64,000 nt of DNA from Marinococcus luteus_A (GCF_034497705.1 NZ_JAXRUV010000003.1:186001-250000); one strand, 5' to 3'; shown: positions 1 to 8,907, counted from the first letter of the stretch. Numbers and translations are program-made. Notes: generated from the sequence alone by a model not told the origin.

Positions 1-1
1 C

Positions 2-976
2 GACTCTGCGCACGGAACAAACCCTGCTTCGGCAACAGTGGCAGGATTCGATCATGTAACGGTCCGGACCGATGCACGCGGGCTGGTGGACCTTGAGCAT
101 CTAAAAGAAGTAACGGGCGAAAAAACGGCTGCCCTTATGCTCACGAATCCGAACACCCTCGGTTTGTTTGAGGAAGATATTATGGAAATGGCCGATACAA
201 TCCATCAGGCTGGCGGCCGGCTCTATTATGACGGGGCAAATTCCAATGCCATTATGGGCATCACAAGACCTGGGGACATGGGATTTGATGTCGTTCACCT
301 GAACCTGCATAAAACTTTCACCGGCCCTCACGGAGGCGGAGGACCCGGCAGTGGACCGGTTGGCGTGAAAAAAGAGCTGATTCCTTATCTGCCTGGGCCG
401 GTGCTTGCAAAAGAAAATGATAAGTACTACTGGGATAAAGACCGGCCGTATTCCATCGGCCGCGTGAAGCCGTATTACGGTAATTTTGGCATCAACGTGC
501 GTGCCTACACGTATATCCGTACGATGGGTGCAGAGGGACTTAAAAAAGTATCAGAGTATGCTGTATTAAACGCCAATTATCTAATGAGACGGCTTGAGCC
601 GTATTTTGACCTCCCCTACGGCCGTCACTGCAAGCACGAATTTGTGATTTCGGGCCGCCGCCAGAAGAAGCTCGGCGTACGTACGCTCGATATGGCTAAA
701 CGCCTGCTTGATTATGGTTACCATCCGCCGACCATTTATTTTCCGATCAACGTCGAAGAGTGCATGATGATCGAACCGACAGAAACCGAAGCGAAAGAAA
801 CGCTTGATGCGTTCGCAGACGCCATGATCGGAATTGCCAAAGAAGCAGAAGAAGATCCGGAAATGGTGCAGGAAGCGCCTCACACTACTGTAGTCGGAAG
901 GCTGGATGAGACGCTGGCGGCACGTAAACCTGTGCTGACATATAATACTGAAACGTCGCTCAAGTCCATGAAATAA
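2..976 (+). CDS. gcvPB: Glycine dehydrogenase (decarboxylating) subunit 2, 5' end cut by window
   Basis: This is the C-terminal part of the PLP-binding P-protein subunit of the glycine cleavage system, which decarboxylates glycine and passes the aminomethyl group to lipoylated GcvH. The open frame runs in from base 2 with the conserved stretch DSAHGTNPASA. The PLP lysine lies in NLHKTFTGPHGGGGPG, followed by a glycine-rich loop. The start lies outside the window, so the GTG at 38 is an internal valine. Subunit 2 in split P-proteins is usually about 490 residues, so roughly a third is missing. The neighbouring lipM, which loads octanoate from GcvH, fits the same pathway. Confidence 0.96.
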   Translation, partial: DSAHGTNPASATVAGFDHVTVRTDARGLVDLEHLKEVTGEKTAALMLTNPNTLGLFEEDIMEMADTIHQAGGRLYYDGANSNAIMGITRPGDMGFDVVHLNLHKTFTGPHGGGGPGSGPVGVKKELIPYLPGPVLAKENDKYYWDKDRPYSIGRVKPYYGNFGINVRAYTYIRTMGAEGLKKVSEYAVLNANYLMRRLEPYFDLPYGRHCKHEFVISGRRQKKLGVRTLDMAKRLLDYGYHPPTIYFPINVEECMMIEPTETEAKETLDAFADAMIGIAKEAEEDPEMVQEAPHTTVVGRLDETLAARKPVLTYNTETSLKSMK

Positions 977-1015
977 ATAAGCCAATGAGGTCTTCGGGCT
1001 TCAAAAATTACAAAA

Positions 1016-1043
1016 AAGGAAGAGCATCTTCGCTCTTCCTTTT
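1016..1043. terminator. Bidirectional terminator between gcvPB and yqhL
   Basis: An 8-bp perfect stem GGAAGAGC/GCTCTTCC with a 6-nt loop is flanked by A-rich sequence on the left and T-rich sequence on the right. It can therefore end both the rightward gcvPB and the leftward yqhL transcripts. Confidence 0.85.
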
Positions 1044-1045
1044 AA

Positions 1046-1438
1046 TTATGCGCTTTTTTTCTTTTTGCTGATCTTACCTGTCCAGCGCTTGAAGCCGCCT
1101 TTGAGGTGATAAATATCACGGTTTCCCTTATGCTTTTTGATCAATTTTGCAGCTTGCTTTGAACGCATGCCGGATTGGCAGTATAAATAAACAGGCTGGT
1201 CTTCCCGGATCTCCACCATCCGCTGCTTCATCTGGGAAACAGGAATGTTCCGGGCCCCGAGGATGTGGCCGCCGTCATATTCCTTCGGCTCACGCACATC
1301 GATGAGCTGGGCTTTGCGATAGCCTTTAATAAAATCTTCCTGTGGTAATGCAGTTAAGTCCTTCGGGCCGACAAATCGGCGTACAATAAGAAAAACTAAT
1401 ACCGCAATAAGCACTACCCATAACCATTCAAATATCAT
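1046..1438 (-). CDS. yqhL: Membrane-anchored rhodanese-like protein YqhL
   Basis: This 130-residue protein has one N-terminal membrane helix (about residues 3-20, rich in V, L and I) followed by a single rhodanese domain. The active-site loop reads YCQSGMRSKQAA, with the cysteine that would carry a persulfide and the arginine of the Cys-x4-Arg loop. Rhodaneses transfer sulfane sulfur, but the physiological substrate is not known. Its position next to gcvPB and divergent from lipM is conserved in Bacillus. The domain is expected to face the cytoplasm on a membrane tether, which is inference. Confidence 0.9.
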   Translation of the reverse strand: MIFEWLWVVLIAVLVFLIVRRFVGPKDLTALPQEDFIKGYRKAQLIDVREPKEYDGGHILGARNIPVSQMKQRMVEIREDQPVYLYCQSGMRSKQAAKLIKKHKGNRDIYHLKGGFKRWTGKISKKKKSA

Positions 1439-1557
1439 ATATATTATTTCACCTCTTTCCAGGTCGATTGCAAATTAATTATAACGCATAACCCTGTTGT
1501 TTTGCTAGATTTCTAATTAACGGGCGGTCATTTTTATATATGGAAAGCAGCGATCTC

Positions 1558-1566
1558 TGCTACAAT
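1558..1566 (+). promoter_or_regulatory. Extended -10 promoter for lipM
   Basis: TGCTACAAT is a TGn-extended -10 element 36 bp ahead of the lipM start. No good -35 is seen at the usual distance. Confidence 0.45.
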
Positions 1567-1602
1567 GGAAAGGGAAAAATCGAGAAAGAGAGATGAGCAT
1601 TA

Positions 1603-2439
1603 ATGGCAAAAGATACTTGGCTTTTTATAGATTCAGGCAACCAATCCCCGGCCTATAATATGGCGCTCGATGAAAAACTGCTGCAATGGCACAGTGAAGG
1701 ACAGATTCCGCCGGTGATCAGATTTTACGGATGGAATCCGCCGACGCTGTCGGTCGGTTACTTCCAAAAGGCGAAGAAAGATATTGATATGGACGCAGTG
1801 GAAAAGCACGGCGTAGGTTTTGTGCGCCGGCCGACGGGAGGCCGGGCCGTTCTGCATGATCAGGAGCTGACCTACAGCATCATCGTGTCAGAAGATCATC
1901 CGGAAATGCCGGAAACGGTGACGGATGCCTACCGCGTGCTGTCAGAAGGGATTCTGCAGGGATTTTTAAAGCTCGGTCTGGATGCTTATTTTTCCGTGCC
2001 GAAAACGAAGGAAGAAGAAGATTCTTTGAAAAATCCCCGTTCGGCTAACTGTTTTGATGCCTCGTCGTGGTATGAGCTGGTGGTGGAGGACCGGAAAATT
2101 GCCGGAAGTGCCCAGACGAGACAGCGCGGCGTTATCCTGCAGCACGGTTCGATTATACTGGATCTTGATGAGGATAAATTGTTCGATTTGTTTAAATATC
2201 CGAGCGAGCGCGTGCGGGAGAGAATGCAGAAAACATTTAAAAACAAAGCTGTAGCAATTAATGAGCTGACGGATAAACCATTTACCCTTGGCGATCTTCG
2301 CGAAGCATTTAAGGAAGGGTTTGCCGAAGGTCTGAATGCCGGCCTTGAAGAATATGAGCTGACCACTGCGCAGGAACAAGAGGTGCAGAAGCTGGCCGCA
2401 GAGCGCTACCAGTCAGAGGAATGGAATTTCAGGCGATGA
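1603..2439 (+). CDS. lipM: Octanoyl-[GcvH]:protein N-octanoyltransferase
   Basis: LipM moves the octanoyl group from acyl carrier protein to GcvH at the start of lipoate synthesis. The 278-residue protein has the biotin/lipoate ligase fold motif RRPTGGRAVLHDQELTYSI (about residues 75-93). The conserved acyl-accepting cysteine is C150 in SANCFDAS, at the same number as in B. subtilis LipM. It lies next to gcvPB and is transcribed alone between two strong terminators. The lipoylated products are used by GcvH and by the BkdB subunit encoded further right in this window. Confidence 0.95.
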   Translation: MAKDTWLFIDSGNQSPAYNMALDEKLLQWHSEGQIPPVIRFYGWNPPTLSVGYFQKAKKDIDMDAVEKHGVGFVRRPTGGRAVLHDQELTYSIIVSEDHPEMPETVTDAYRVLSEGILQGFLKLGLDAYFSVPKTKEEEDSLKNPRSANCFDASSWYELVVEDRKIAGSAQTRQRGVILQHGSIILDLDEDKLFDLFKYPSERVRERMQKTFKNKAVAINELTDKPFTLGDLREAFKEGFAEGLNAGLEEYELTTAQEQEVQKLAAERYQSEEWNFRR

Positions 2440-2469
2440 TAAAGTGCATAAATAACGGCATCAAAATAC

Positions 2470-2495
2470 AAAAGACCGCTCCGGAGCGGTCTTTT
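2470..2495. terminator. Bidirectional terminator between lipM and dat
   Basis: A perfect 26-bp palindrome with arms AAAAGACCGCTCC and GGAGCGGTCTTTT sits between the converging lipM and dat genes and gives a T-run in both directions. Confidence 0.9.
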
Positions 2496-2516
2496 GTTGA
2501 TTACGCATATAAATAC

Positions 2517-3392
2517 TCAATTATAGGTGACAAGCGGCTGTGTGTCCCCTGCTTCGAATAGTTCGACCTCCCGGCGGAATTCTCCAAGCAGCTCTCTTGT
2601 TACTGGAGAATTTCCATACCTGGCTTCAAATGAGCCCTGAATGGATCGCACAGGCACAATTTCAATCGAAGTGCTTGTCATAAACATTTCGTCAGCCTCC
2701 TGGGCCTCCCCGATAGTAAACGGACGTTGTTCAACGGGGATATTCAGCTGCTTTGCAAGCTGAAGCACATAGCGTTTAGTGATACCTTCGAGAATATAAT
2801 TGCTCTGCGGATGGGTAATAATCGTTTCATTCTTAACAATAAAGGCGTTAGTAGAAGAGCCTTCCGTAATAACGTCCCCGCGGTGTTGGAGGGCCTCTGC
2901 GCAGTGGTGGTCTTCCGCGGCCCGTTTAGCGAGCACGTTTCCGAGCAGGTTAATAGTTTTTATGTCACAGCGAAGCCAGCGGATGTCTTCAGCGGCATAC
3001 ACATTAATACCGTCGGCCTGCTTAGCAAACGGCACCTCAGCCGCTTTTGTAAAACCAGTTAATACAGGCGCATTGCCGCGTTCATACAAATGATCCCGGG
3101 CCTGGATACCTCTGGTGAGCTGAAAGTAAATGTAGCCCGTGGTGAGCCCGTTTTTATCAATCAACCGGCGGAGAAGCGATTTTATAGTATCGGGAGAATA
3201 CGGAACTGTCAGGTCAAGTTTAGAAGCACTGTCCTGAAAACGCTCAAGATGACCTTCCTGGAGGAATAATTTTCCGTTGTATACCCGGATCACTTCATAA
3301 ATACCGTCACCGAAATAATAACCGCGGTCTTCAAATGAAATAGCGGCTTCCTCTTTTGGGATGATGGATTCGTTATACATCACATAGCTCAT
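2517..3392 (-). CDS. dat: D-alanine aminotransferase
   Basis: This fold-type IV PLP enzyme interconverts D-alanine and D-glutamate through 2-oxo acids and supplies D-amino acids for peptidoglycan. The PLP lysine is K145 in RCDIKTINLLGN, the same number as in the Bacillus sp. YM-1 enzyme. The C-terminal part carries the family motif TEGSSTNAFIV. The start was placed at the ATG at 3392, preceded by AAGGAGG, giving 291 residues. A 23-residue upstream extension has no ribosome binding site. Branched-chain aminotransferase is the main alternative, but the motifs favour Dat. Confidence 0.9.
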   Translation of the reverse strand: MSYVMYNESIIPKEEAAISFEDRGYYFGDGIYEVIRVYNGKLFLQEGHLERFQDSASKLDLTVPYSPDTIKSLLRRLIDKNGLTTGYIYFQLTRGIQARDHLYERGNAPVLTGFTKAAEVPFAKQADGINVYAAEDIRWLRCDIKTINLLGNVLAKRAAEDHHCAEALQHRGDVITEGSSTNAFIVKNETIITHPQSNYILEGITKRYVLQLAKQLNIPVEQRPFTIGEAQEADEMFMTSTSIEIVPVRSIQGSFEARYGNSPVTRELLGEFRREVELFEAGDTQPLVTYN

Positions 3393-3542
3393 GAATGCTG
3401 CCTCCTTCAATACTTTATATTGTACAAGATTGCAGATGCGAAAAAAAGAAAAGCTCTTCAAATGGGAAAGAATTATTCAGAAAACAAAAAAGTTTCCCAG
3501 AGGCAATTTTAAAATAGGGGTTAATAATAAGAAAAAGAAGGT

Positions 3543-3571
3543 TTGTTTTTTAGAAATAGTTTCGTTAAAAT
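3543..3571 (+). promoter_or_regulatory. Sigma-A promoter for mntR
   Basis: TTGTTT and TAAAAT are separated by 17 bp, about 57 bp ahead of the mntR start. Confidence 0.6.
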
Positions 3572-3627
3572 GAAGAAAGCCAATTTTTTTGTGTGACGGT
3601 TTTTATCATATTTATTGGAGGGTCTCG

Positions 3628-4044
3628 ATGCCGACTCCTAGTATGGAAGATTATTTAGAGCGGATTTATCAACTAATTGAATCAAAAGGATACGCGCGGG
3701 TCTCGGACATTGCAGAGACGCTGGAAGTGCATCCTTCCTCAGTAACAAAAATGGTCCAAAAACTCGATAAAATGGAATATCTGATTTATGAACGGTATCG
3801 GGGACTTGTGCTGACTTCAAAAGGAAATAAAATAGGAAAGCGTCTGGTTTACAGGCATGAGCTGCTTGAGAAGTTTTTACATATTATCGGTGTGGAAGAG
3901 GACAAAATATATGCCGATGTGGAAGGGATTGAACATCATCTCAGCTGGGATGCGATTGACCGTATTGGAGATGTTCTTCAGTATTTTGAAGAGGATGATG
4001 AACGTGTGCAGGCGCTGCGCGACATTCAGCGTTCGTACGAATAA
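3628..4044 (+). CDS. mntR: Manganese-responsive transcriptional regulator MntR
   Basis: MntR is a DtxR-family repressor that represses manganese uptake and activates efflux when Mn2+ is bound. The 138-residue protein has an N-terminal winged helix (VSDIAETLEVHPSSVTKMVQ) and the metal ligands D8 and E11 in SMEDYLERIY. The dimerisation domain carries GIEHHLSW, which holds further ligands. The ATG at 3628 follows GGAGGG and gives the usual family length. A plausible partner in this window is the TerC-type transporter gene behind a Mn2+ riboswitch at 38-39 kb. Confidence 0.96.
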   Translation: MPTPSMEDYLERIYQLIESKGYARVSDIAETLEVHPSSVTKMVQKLDKMEYLIYERYRGLVLTSKGNKIGKRLVYRHELLEKFLHIIGVEEDKIYADVEGIEHHLSWDAIDRIGDVLQYFEEDDERVQALRDIQRSYE

Positions 4045-4082
4045 AAAAGATCGGGCGTTTATTTTACGCCCGATCTTTTTTT
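4045..4082. terminator. Bidirectional terminator between mntR and yqhP
   Basis: The stem AGATCGGGCGT/ACGCCCGATCT is bordered by A6 on the left and T7 on the right. It overlaps the last codons of the opposing gene. Confidence 0.9.
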
Positions 4083-4435
4083 CGGTTTTTGTTCCCCTGA
4101 ATTACTTTCAGGTTTGCATCGTTCCGTCGTTTACTGGAGTTTTTAGCGGATTTTTTCTTCTGCTGCTTCTGGGCCTGTTTAAAATTTTTCGCCTGAGTTC
4201 CTTTCGTTGCCCCGGGTCGTCCCGAAGCAGCATTAGAGCCGGCTTGGTATTGGTTCATCATCGCACGTTTCATGATAACTTTTGTGAAAAGGAAATATAA
4301 TCCAACAGCGATAGCTGCACCAATAACAAGATAGAGAAGCAGACCGAGCGGGTCTGTTACGAGCCGGTAACCCACCCCTAAAATGGCAAGTCCCAGCACA
4401 ACAGTGGCAATGGGATTTTTCAGCGCTTGCTGCAT
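4064..4435 (-). CDS. SA1362-family membrane protein (YqhP-like)
   Basis: This 123-residue protein has two hydrophobic segments (NPIATVVLGLAILGVG and LLLYLVIGAAIAVGLYFLF) and then a strongly basic, Q/K/S-rich tail. It resembles the uncharacterised SA1362/YqhP family found at this same position in Bacillus and Staphylococcus. The start at 4435 is preceded by GAGAGGTG. An ATG 33 bp upstream lacks a binding site. No function is known; the basic tail should be cytoplasmic. Confidence 0.75.
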   Translation of the reverse strand: MQQALKNPIATVVLGLAILGVGYRLVTDPLGLLLYLVIGAAIAVGLYFLFTKVIMKRAMMNQYQAGSNAASGRPGATKGTQAKNFKQAQKQQKKKSAKNSSKRRNDANLKVIQGNKNRKKDRA

Positions 4436-4875
4436 GGAACACACCTCTCGTTTCGTTAAAATTTTCATGCGTTATCAGCGGGCAGGGACAGTTTTATCGA
4501 AAATTGATCAAATAGTATAGTGGATTAAATAGTAAAAATTACAAATACCCTGATATCCTTCTTAGCGGAGCGAACAGCTTCCTGTGAGAAGATTTACTTC
4601 CATACCCGCTGGGTGAGGCGGTAAAACTTTCTGCAGAGGCATAAGGTGTTAGGGGATAGAGTGTTAATAGAAATAGTACTTAAATTTTACAATAAAGATT
4701 TGAAATGCGCTACTTTTAAACATTCTCTCACGGTAATATTAATATTCCCATATTCTAACGAAAATACACGTGATATATAAATGAAGCTCTTCACCCTCCT
4801 AATGCCTGTTTCCCTTCCGGGCGTTGTGTTACGATAAACAGGGAAGCAAAGTTAATCGAAAAAGAGGTGTCGGTA
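4436..4875. other. Intergenic stretch of about 440 bp between yqhP and pepQ
   Basis: No open frame with a ribosome binding site was found. In B. subtilis this interval holds yqhQ, yqhR and aroQ (yqhS), so these genes are missing here or lie elsewhere. A weak TGTTACGAT extended -10 lies near 4824-4832, ahead of pepQ. Confidence 0.5.
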
Positions 4876-5946
4876 ATGCAAGAGATCACAGCACGTATTC
4901 GGGAAGACCTTGAACATAAAAAGCTCGACGCTCTAGTGATCCAAAGCCCTTACAATCGCCGTTATGTGAGTGGTTTTACCGGTTCGGCCGGTACGCTGGT
5001 TATCACAAAAAAATCGGCCCGGCTGATCACGGATTTTCGTTATGTGGAGCAGGCTAATGATGAAGCTCTTGATTTCGAGGTGGTCGAGCAGAAGGGCTCG
5101 GCATGGGATATGGTCGAAGAGATCGCCCAAAGTGAAGAAGTGACCTCCATCGGATTTGAAAAACAGCATGTAACCTATGAACAGTTTGAAGATATGAGAG
5201 AAAAATTAAGCGTATCCCTTTCTCCGGTATCGGGAATCGTGGAAAAGCAGCGGGCGTACAAATCTAAAGAAGAAGTGGAAAAGCTGCAGACAGCGGTCAA
5301 TATTGCTGAGGATGCGTTTGAACACATTAAATCGATTATCGCCCCGAACATGACCGAGCTCGATGTAAGTAACGAGCTGGAATTTTACATGAGAAAAAAC
5401 GGGGCCTCGGGATCTTCATTTGATATTATCGTTGCTTCGGGGTGGAGAGGCGCTCTTCCTCACGGTATCGCTTCCGATAAAGTGATAGAGGATGGGGAGC
5501 TGGTGACGCTTGATTTTGGGGCTTACGTGGACGGATACTGCTCGGATATTACAAGAACCCTCGCTGTCGGTGAACCGAATGACGACCTGAAAAAAATATA
5601 TCAAACTGTATATGAAGCCCAGGTGAAAGCCGTGGAGCAGATTGGGCCGGGGATGACGGGAAAAGAAGCAGATGCGATCGCGCGGGAGCATATTAATAAA
5701 GAAGGGTTCGGCGAGCGCTTTGGCCATAGCCTCGGGCATGGACTCGGTATGGAAGTGCATGAACAGCCGGGAGTTTCTCCGAAAAGCGATGTGCAGCTCG
5801 AGCCGGGCATGGTGATTACCATTGAACCGGGGATTTATGTACCGGAGCTTGGCGGCGTTCGAATAGAAGATGACGTTCTTATTACCGAATCAGGCGTCCG
5901 GAAGCTCAGCTACTCCGCAAAAGAGCTGACGATTGTCGGCAATTAA
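4876..5946 (+). CDS. yqhT: Xaa-Pro aminopeptidase, M24 family
   Basis: This metallopeptidase removes N-terminal residues preceding proline. The 356-residue protein has an N-terminal creatinase-like domain and a C-terminal pita-bread catalytic domain. The five metal ligands are visible: two Asp in LDFGAYVDGYCSDITRT, His in GHSLGHGLGMEVHE, Glu in TIEPGIYVP and Glu in GGVRIEDDV. The ATG at 4876 follows AGAGGTG; an in-frame GTG nine bases upstream overlaps that site and is less likely. It lies 74 bp ahead of efp, as in B. subtilis. Confidence 0.93.
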   Translation: MQEITARIREDLEHKKLDALVIQSPYNRRYVSGFTGSAGTLVITKKSARLITDFRYVEQANDEALDFEVVEQKGSAWDMVEEIAQSEEVTSIGFEKQHVTYEQFEDMREKLSVSLSPVSGIVEKQRAYKSKEEVEKLQTAVNIAEDAFEHIKSIIAPNMTELDVSNELEFYMRKNGASGSSFDIIVASGWRGALPHGIASDKVIEDGELVTLDFGAYVDGYCSDITRTLAVGEPNDDLKKIYQTVYEAQVKAVEQIGPGMTGKEADAIAREHINKEGFGERFGHSLGHGLGMEVHEQPGVSPKSDVQLEPGMVITIEPGIYVPELGGVRIEDDVLITESGVRKLSYSAKELTIVGN

Positions 5947-6020
5947 CCGGGAGCGCGTATAAAAAAACGCACAGCTGTGATATAGTAATAATCGATCAAT
6001 TGAAGAGTGGAGGAACGTTT

Positions 6021-6578
6021 ATGGTTTCAGTTAACGATTTTAAAACAGGACTCACCATTGAAACAGACGGCGATATCTGGACAGTGGTCGAATTCCAGCA
6101 CGTAAAGCCTGGAAAAGGGGCAGCATTTGTCCGCTCCAAACTCCGCAGTCTGCGTACGGGTAACATTCAGGAAAAAACATTCCGAGCTGGTGAAAAAGTA
6201 AATAATGCCCATATCGAACGCCGGAAAATGCAGTATTTGTATGCGAGCGGTGATGTGCATACATTTATGGACATGGAGACGTTTGACCAAATGGAATTGA
6301 CGAGCGACCAGCTGAAGTATGAATTAAACTTTCTGAAAGAAAACATGGAAGTGTCCATCACCAGTTACGGGACAGAAACACTTGGTGTGGAAGTGCCTAA
6401 CACGGTAGAGCTTGAAGTCAAAGAAACAGACCCAAGTATTAAAGGTAACACTCAGTCCGGAGGATCCAAGCCGGCAGTGGTGGAGACCGGCTATCGTCTG
6501 CAGGTCCCTATTTTCATCGAAGAAGGCGAACGGATCGTCGTCGATACAAGGACCGGCGCATACGCTTCCCGTGCCTAA
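6021..6578 (+). CDS. efp: Translation elongation factor P
   Basis: EF-P binds between the P and E sites of the ribosome and relieves stalling at polyproline stretches. The 185-residue protein has the usual three beta-barrel domains. The tip loop is HVKPGKGAAFVR with lysine at position 32, the residue modified by 5-aminopentanol in B. subtilis. The ATG at 6021 follows GTGGAGG. In most Bacillaceae the next genes would be yqhV and spoIIIAA-AH; here transcription ends at a hairpin instead. Confidence 0.97.
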   Translation: MVSVNDFKTGLTIETDGDIWTVVEFQHVKPGKGAAFVRSKLRSLRTGNIQEKTFRAGEKVNNAHIERRKMQYLYASGDVHTFMDMETFDQMELTSDQLKYELNFLKENMEVSITSYGTETLGVEVPNTVELEVKETDPSIKGNTQSGGSKPAVVETGYRLQVPIFIEEGERIVVDTRTGAYASRA

Positions 6579-6581
6579 AAT

Positions 6582-6613
6582 AAACGGCCTGCCATAGGGG
6601 AGGCCGTTTTTTC
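6582..6613 (+). terminator. Terminator after efp
   Basis: The stem AAACGGCCT/AGGCCGTTT with a 10-nt loop is followed by a T-run. Confidence 0.85.
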
Positions 6614-6717
6614 TTGAACAAATAGACGCAGGCGGCTTCGGACCGGTGAAATTGCAGAATCACCGTGATATAATGGAATGGAATTTTGAGCGGTAATACG
6701 GAAAGAGAGGCTATTAT

Positions 6718-7101
6718 ATGGAATGGAATGATTTAACGGAAGGCGCAAAAGCGGTACTCGAACAGACCCGCAATATGAAAAGTGACCAAATACAGATCGT
6801 GGAATTTGAAATAGGGTTTGAGCACCAGTACGGAGAACCCGGCCATGAATATACGGTATCGATTCAGGAAGAAGATTACCAAAGCATTAAACAGTTTGCT
6901 GAAGAAAACGAGTACGGAGAAAAGTATCATATGGCCCGGAATAAGGATATTGTCAAATTGATTCTGCTTGAAAAAGGAAAAATCCCTGATAATCTTTCTG
7001 AATATCCTGTATTCCGCCAATATAAATACGAATACGTACAAAAGCAGAAAGAAGCGGAAGAAAAAGAAAGAGCAGAAGCAGAGGCGGAGCAGGACGAATA
7101 A
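6718..7101 (+). CDS. Uncharacterised acidic protein at the former spoIIIA position
   Basis: I do not recognise this 127-residue protein. It is highly charged, has no membrane segment or signal peptide, and ends in a charged helix rich in E, A and K (about residues 107-127) that could form a coiled coil. It has a good start (ATG after AGAGAGG) and a TATAAT at 6669-6674. It occupies the interval that holds spoIIIA and accBC in B. subtilis, 30 bp ahead of yqhY. It is likely a real gene given its codon usage and spacing. Confidence 0.7.
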   Translation: MEWNDLTEGAKAVLEQTRNMKSDQIQIVEFEIGFEHQYGEPGHEYTVSIQEEDYQSIKQFAEENEYGEKYHMARNKDIVKLILLEKGKIPDNLSEYPVFRQYKYEYVQKQKEAEEKERAEAEAEQDE

Positions 7102-7131
7102 AATCATGCTGCATAGAAAGCGGGGAGCGCT

Positions 7132-7536
7132 GTGAGCGAATACACGCTGCTTACGATAGGTGAAGAAAAAGAAAGCCTGGGAAATATTGAGATCGCCCGG
7201 GACGTGATTGAAGTAGTGGCAAGCATTGCCGCGCTCGAAGTCGAAGGGGTATACGACCTGCAGGGCAGCATCGCAGATGATGTAGCCGAGCGTCTCGGTC
7301 GGAAATCATACGGCAAAGGTGTGAAGATAGACTTGACCGAAAACGGTGCGGTGGTAACGATCAGTATGCTGATTCATTACGGAAGCTCTGTGCCCGTCAC
7401 GGCTAAGCAGGTACAGGAAAACATACAGCAGACCGTACGGGGGATGACAGATATTCACATCGATGCGGTGAACGTACACATTATCGGCCTGCAGTTCCCT
7501 GAAGCAGAGCAGCCGTTACAGGAACAGGAAAAATGA
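7132..7536 (+). CDS. yqhY: Asp23/Gls24-family protein YqhY
   Basis: This 134-residue cytoplasmic protein belongs to the Asp23 (DUF322) family, with the signature IARDVIEVVASIAALEVEGV and the C-terminal strand HIDAVNVHIIGLQF. In B. subtilis YqhY lies downstream of accBC and has been linked to acetyl-CoA carboxylase control. Here accB and accC are absent from that position. It starts with GTG after GGGGAGC and lies 96 bp before nusB. A second Asp23 paralogue is encoded at 50474-50905 with AmaP. Confidence 0.9.
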   Translation: MSEYTLLTIGEEKESLGNIEIARDVIEVVASIAALEVEGVYDLQGSIADDVAERLGRKSYGKGVKIDLTENGAVVTISMLIHYGSSVPVTAKQVQENIQQTVRGMTDIHIDAVNVHIIGLQFPEAEQPLQEQEK

Positions 7537-7632
7537 ACAGGGGGGCTCTCCCGCAACCGTTTTTCGGGGCAGCCGTCCTTCTTTCATTTACGAATACGGC
7601 TCCGGGTACATAGGAGAAAAGGAGAACACGAA

Positions 7633-8046
7633 ATGAATCGACGTTTAGCCAGGCTTCGGTCCGTACAAGCACTGTACCAGATGGATATTACAGATGTTGA
7701 TGCGGACCAGGCAATAAAAAATTCCATGCTCGAGGATGAAGAAGCAGATGAATTTCTGATTTCTGCGGTGCATGGCGTATGGGAACACCTAGTAGAAATT
7801 GATGAACGGCTCGTAGATCAGCTTGAACACTGGACTCTTGAACGGGTTGGAAATGTGGACCGGGCTATTTTAAGAGAGTGCGTTCATGAGATGTTATATG
7901 TGCCTGATATTCCGCTGCATGTCAGCGTCAATGAAGCCATTGAACTGGCCAAGGCATTCGGTGGTGTAGAGGCAGGGAAATTTGTCAACGGCGTGTTGTC
8001 GAATATTTTAAGCGATTGTGAGCGGGAAGGGAGAGAGAGCGAATGA
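7633..8046 (+). CDS. nusB: Transcription antitermination factor NusB
   Basis: NusB binds boxA RNA together with S10 (NusE) and promotes antitermination of rRNA operons. The 137-residue protein has the typical helical fold, with N-terminal RLARLRSVQALYQMD and C-terminal SVNEAIELAKAFG. The ATG follows AAAGGAGAAC. The stop overlaps the start of folD by 4 bp, indicating coupled translation. Confidence 0.96.
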   Translation: MNRRLARLRSVQALYQMDITDVDADQAIKNSMLEDEEADEFLISAVHGVWEHLVEIDERLVDQLEHWTLERVGNVDRAILRECVHEMLYVPDIPLHVSVNEAIELAKAFGGVEAGKFVNGVLSNILSDCEREGRESE

Positions 8047-8903
8047 GTGCCCAGCTGATCAGCGGCAAAGAAGTAGCAGCTTCATTGCGTGAGGAAATCA
8101 AGCAGGAGATCGCCTCCTGGAATAACGGAGAGCAAATACCGGGACTTGCCGTGGTTTTAGTAGGAGATAATCCGGCTTCGAGATCGTACGTCAAAGGAAA
8201 GCAGAAGGCATCTAAAGAAGTCGGTATCCATTCAGAATTAAAAGAACTGCCGGAATCGGTTACTGAAGAAGAACTTTTACAGATTGTAAAAGATTATAAC
8301 GACAATGAAGATATCCACGGAATTTTGGTGCAGCTGCCGCTGCCGGATCACATTTCGGATAAAAAAGTGATTGAAACCATTTCGCCTGATAAAGATGTAG
8401 ATGGCTTTCATCCCATCAACATCGGCCGGATGATGACCGGTCAGGAGGCGTTTCTCCCTTGTACTCCGTATGGCATTATTAAAATGCTTGAATACACCGG
8501 GGTTTCAATTGAAGGCAAACATGCTGTCGTTCTCGGACGAAGCAATATCGTCGGCAAACCGATGGGTCAGCTGCTTTTAAATAAAAATGCTACGGTTACC
8601 CACTGCCACTCACGCACGAAAGACCTGGCGTCGTACATGCAGTCGGCAGATATTTTGATCGCGGCCATAGGCCGGCAGGAATTCGTAAAAGGGAAAAATG
8701 TTAAACCGGGAGCTGTTGTGATAGACGTCGGGATGAACCGCAAGGATGACGGTAAGCTGTGCGGAGACGTTGATTTTGAAGAAGTGAGCGAGAAAGCCTC
8801 GTACCTCACGCCGGTACCGGGAGGCGTCGGTCCGATGACGATTACGATGCTCCTGTACAACACACTGCAATCTGCTAAACGTTTTCACCGGCAGGAGGCA
8901 TGA
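8043..8903 (+). CDS. folD: Methylenetetrahydrofolate dehydrogenase/cyclohydrolase
   Basis: FolD oxidises 5,10-methylene-THF and hydrolyses the product to 10-formyl-THF. The 286-residue protein shows the catalytic lysine motif SYVKGKQKA, the conserved KDVDGFHPINIGRM, the Rossmann segment GRSNIVGKPMGQLLL and the C-terminal PVPGGVGPMTITML. It overlaps nusB by 4 bp and is followed 4 bp later by xseA. This linkage is standard in Bacillus. Confidence 0.97.
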   Translation: MSAQLISGKEVAASLREEIKQEIASWNNGEQIPGLAVVLVGDNPASRSYVKGKQKASKEVGIHSELKELPESVTEEELLQIVKDYNDNEDIHGILVQLPLPDHISDKKVIETISPDKDVDGFHPINIGRMMTGQEAFLPCTPYGIIKMLEYTGVSIEGKHAVVLGRSNIVGKPMGQLLLNKNATVTHCHSRTKDLASYMQSADILIAAIGRQEFVKGKNVKPGAVVIDVGMNRKDDGKLCGDVDFEEVSEKASYLTPVPGGVGPMTITMLLYNTLQSAKRFHRQEA

Positions 8904-8907
8904 GGGC

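Noticed and set aside
1986..2379. Long minus-strand frames opposite lipM, and similar ones opposite xseA, dxs and bkdAA.
   Set aside because: They are shadows of well-conserved genes with no starts or family matches.
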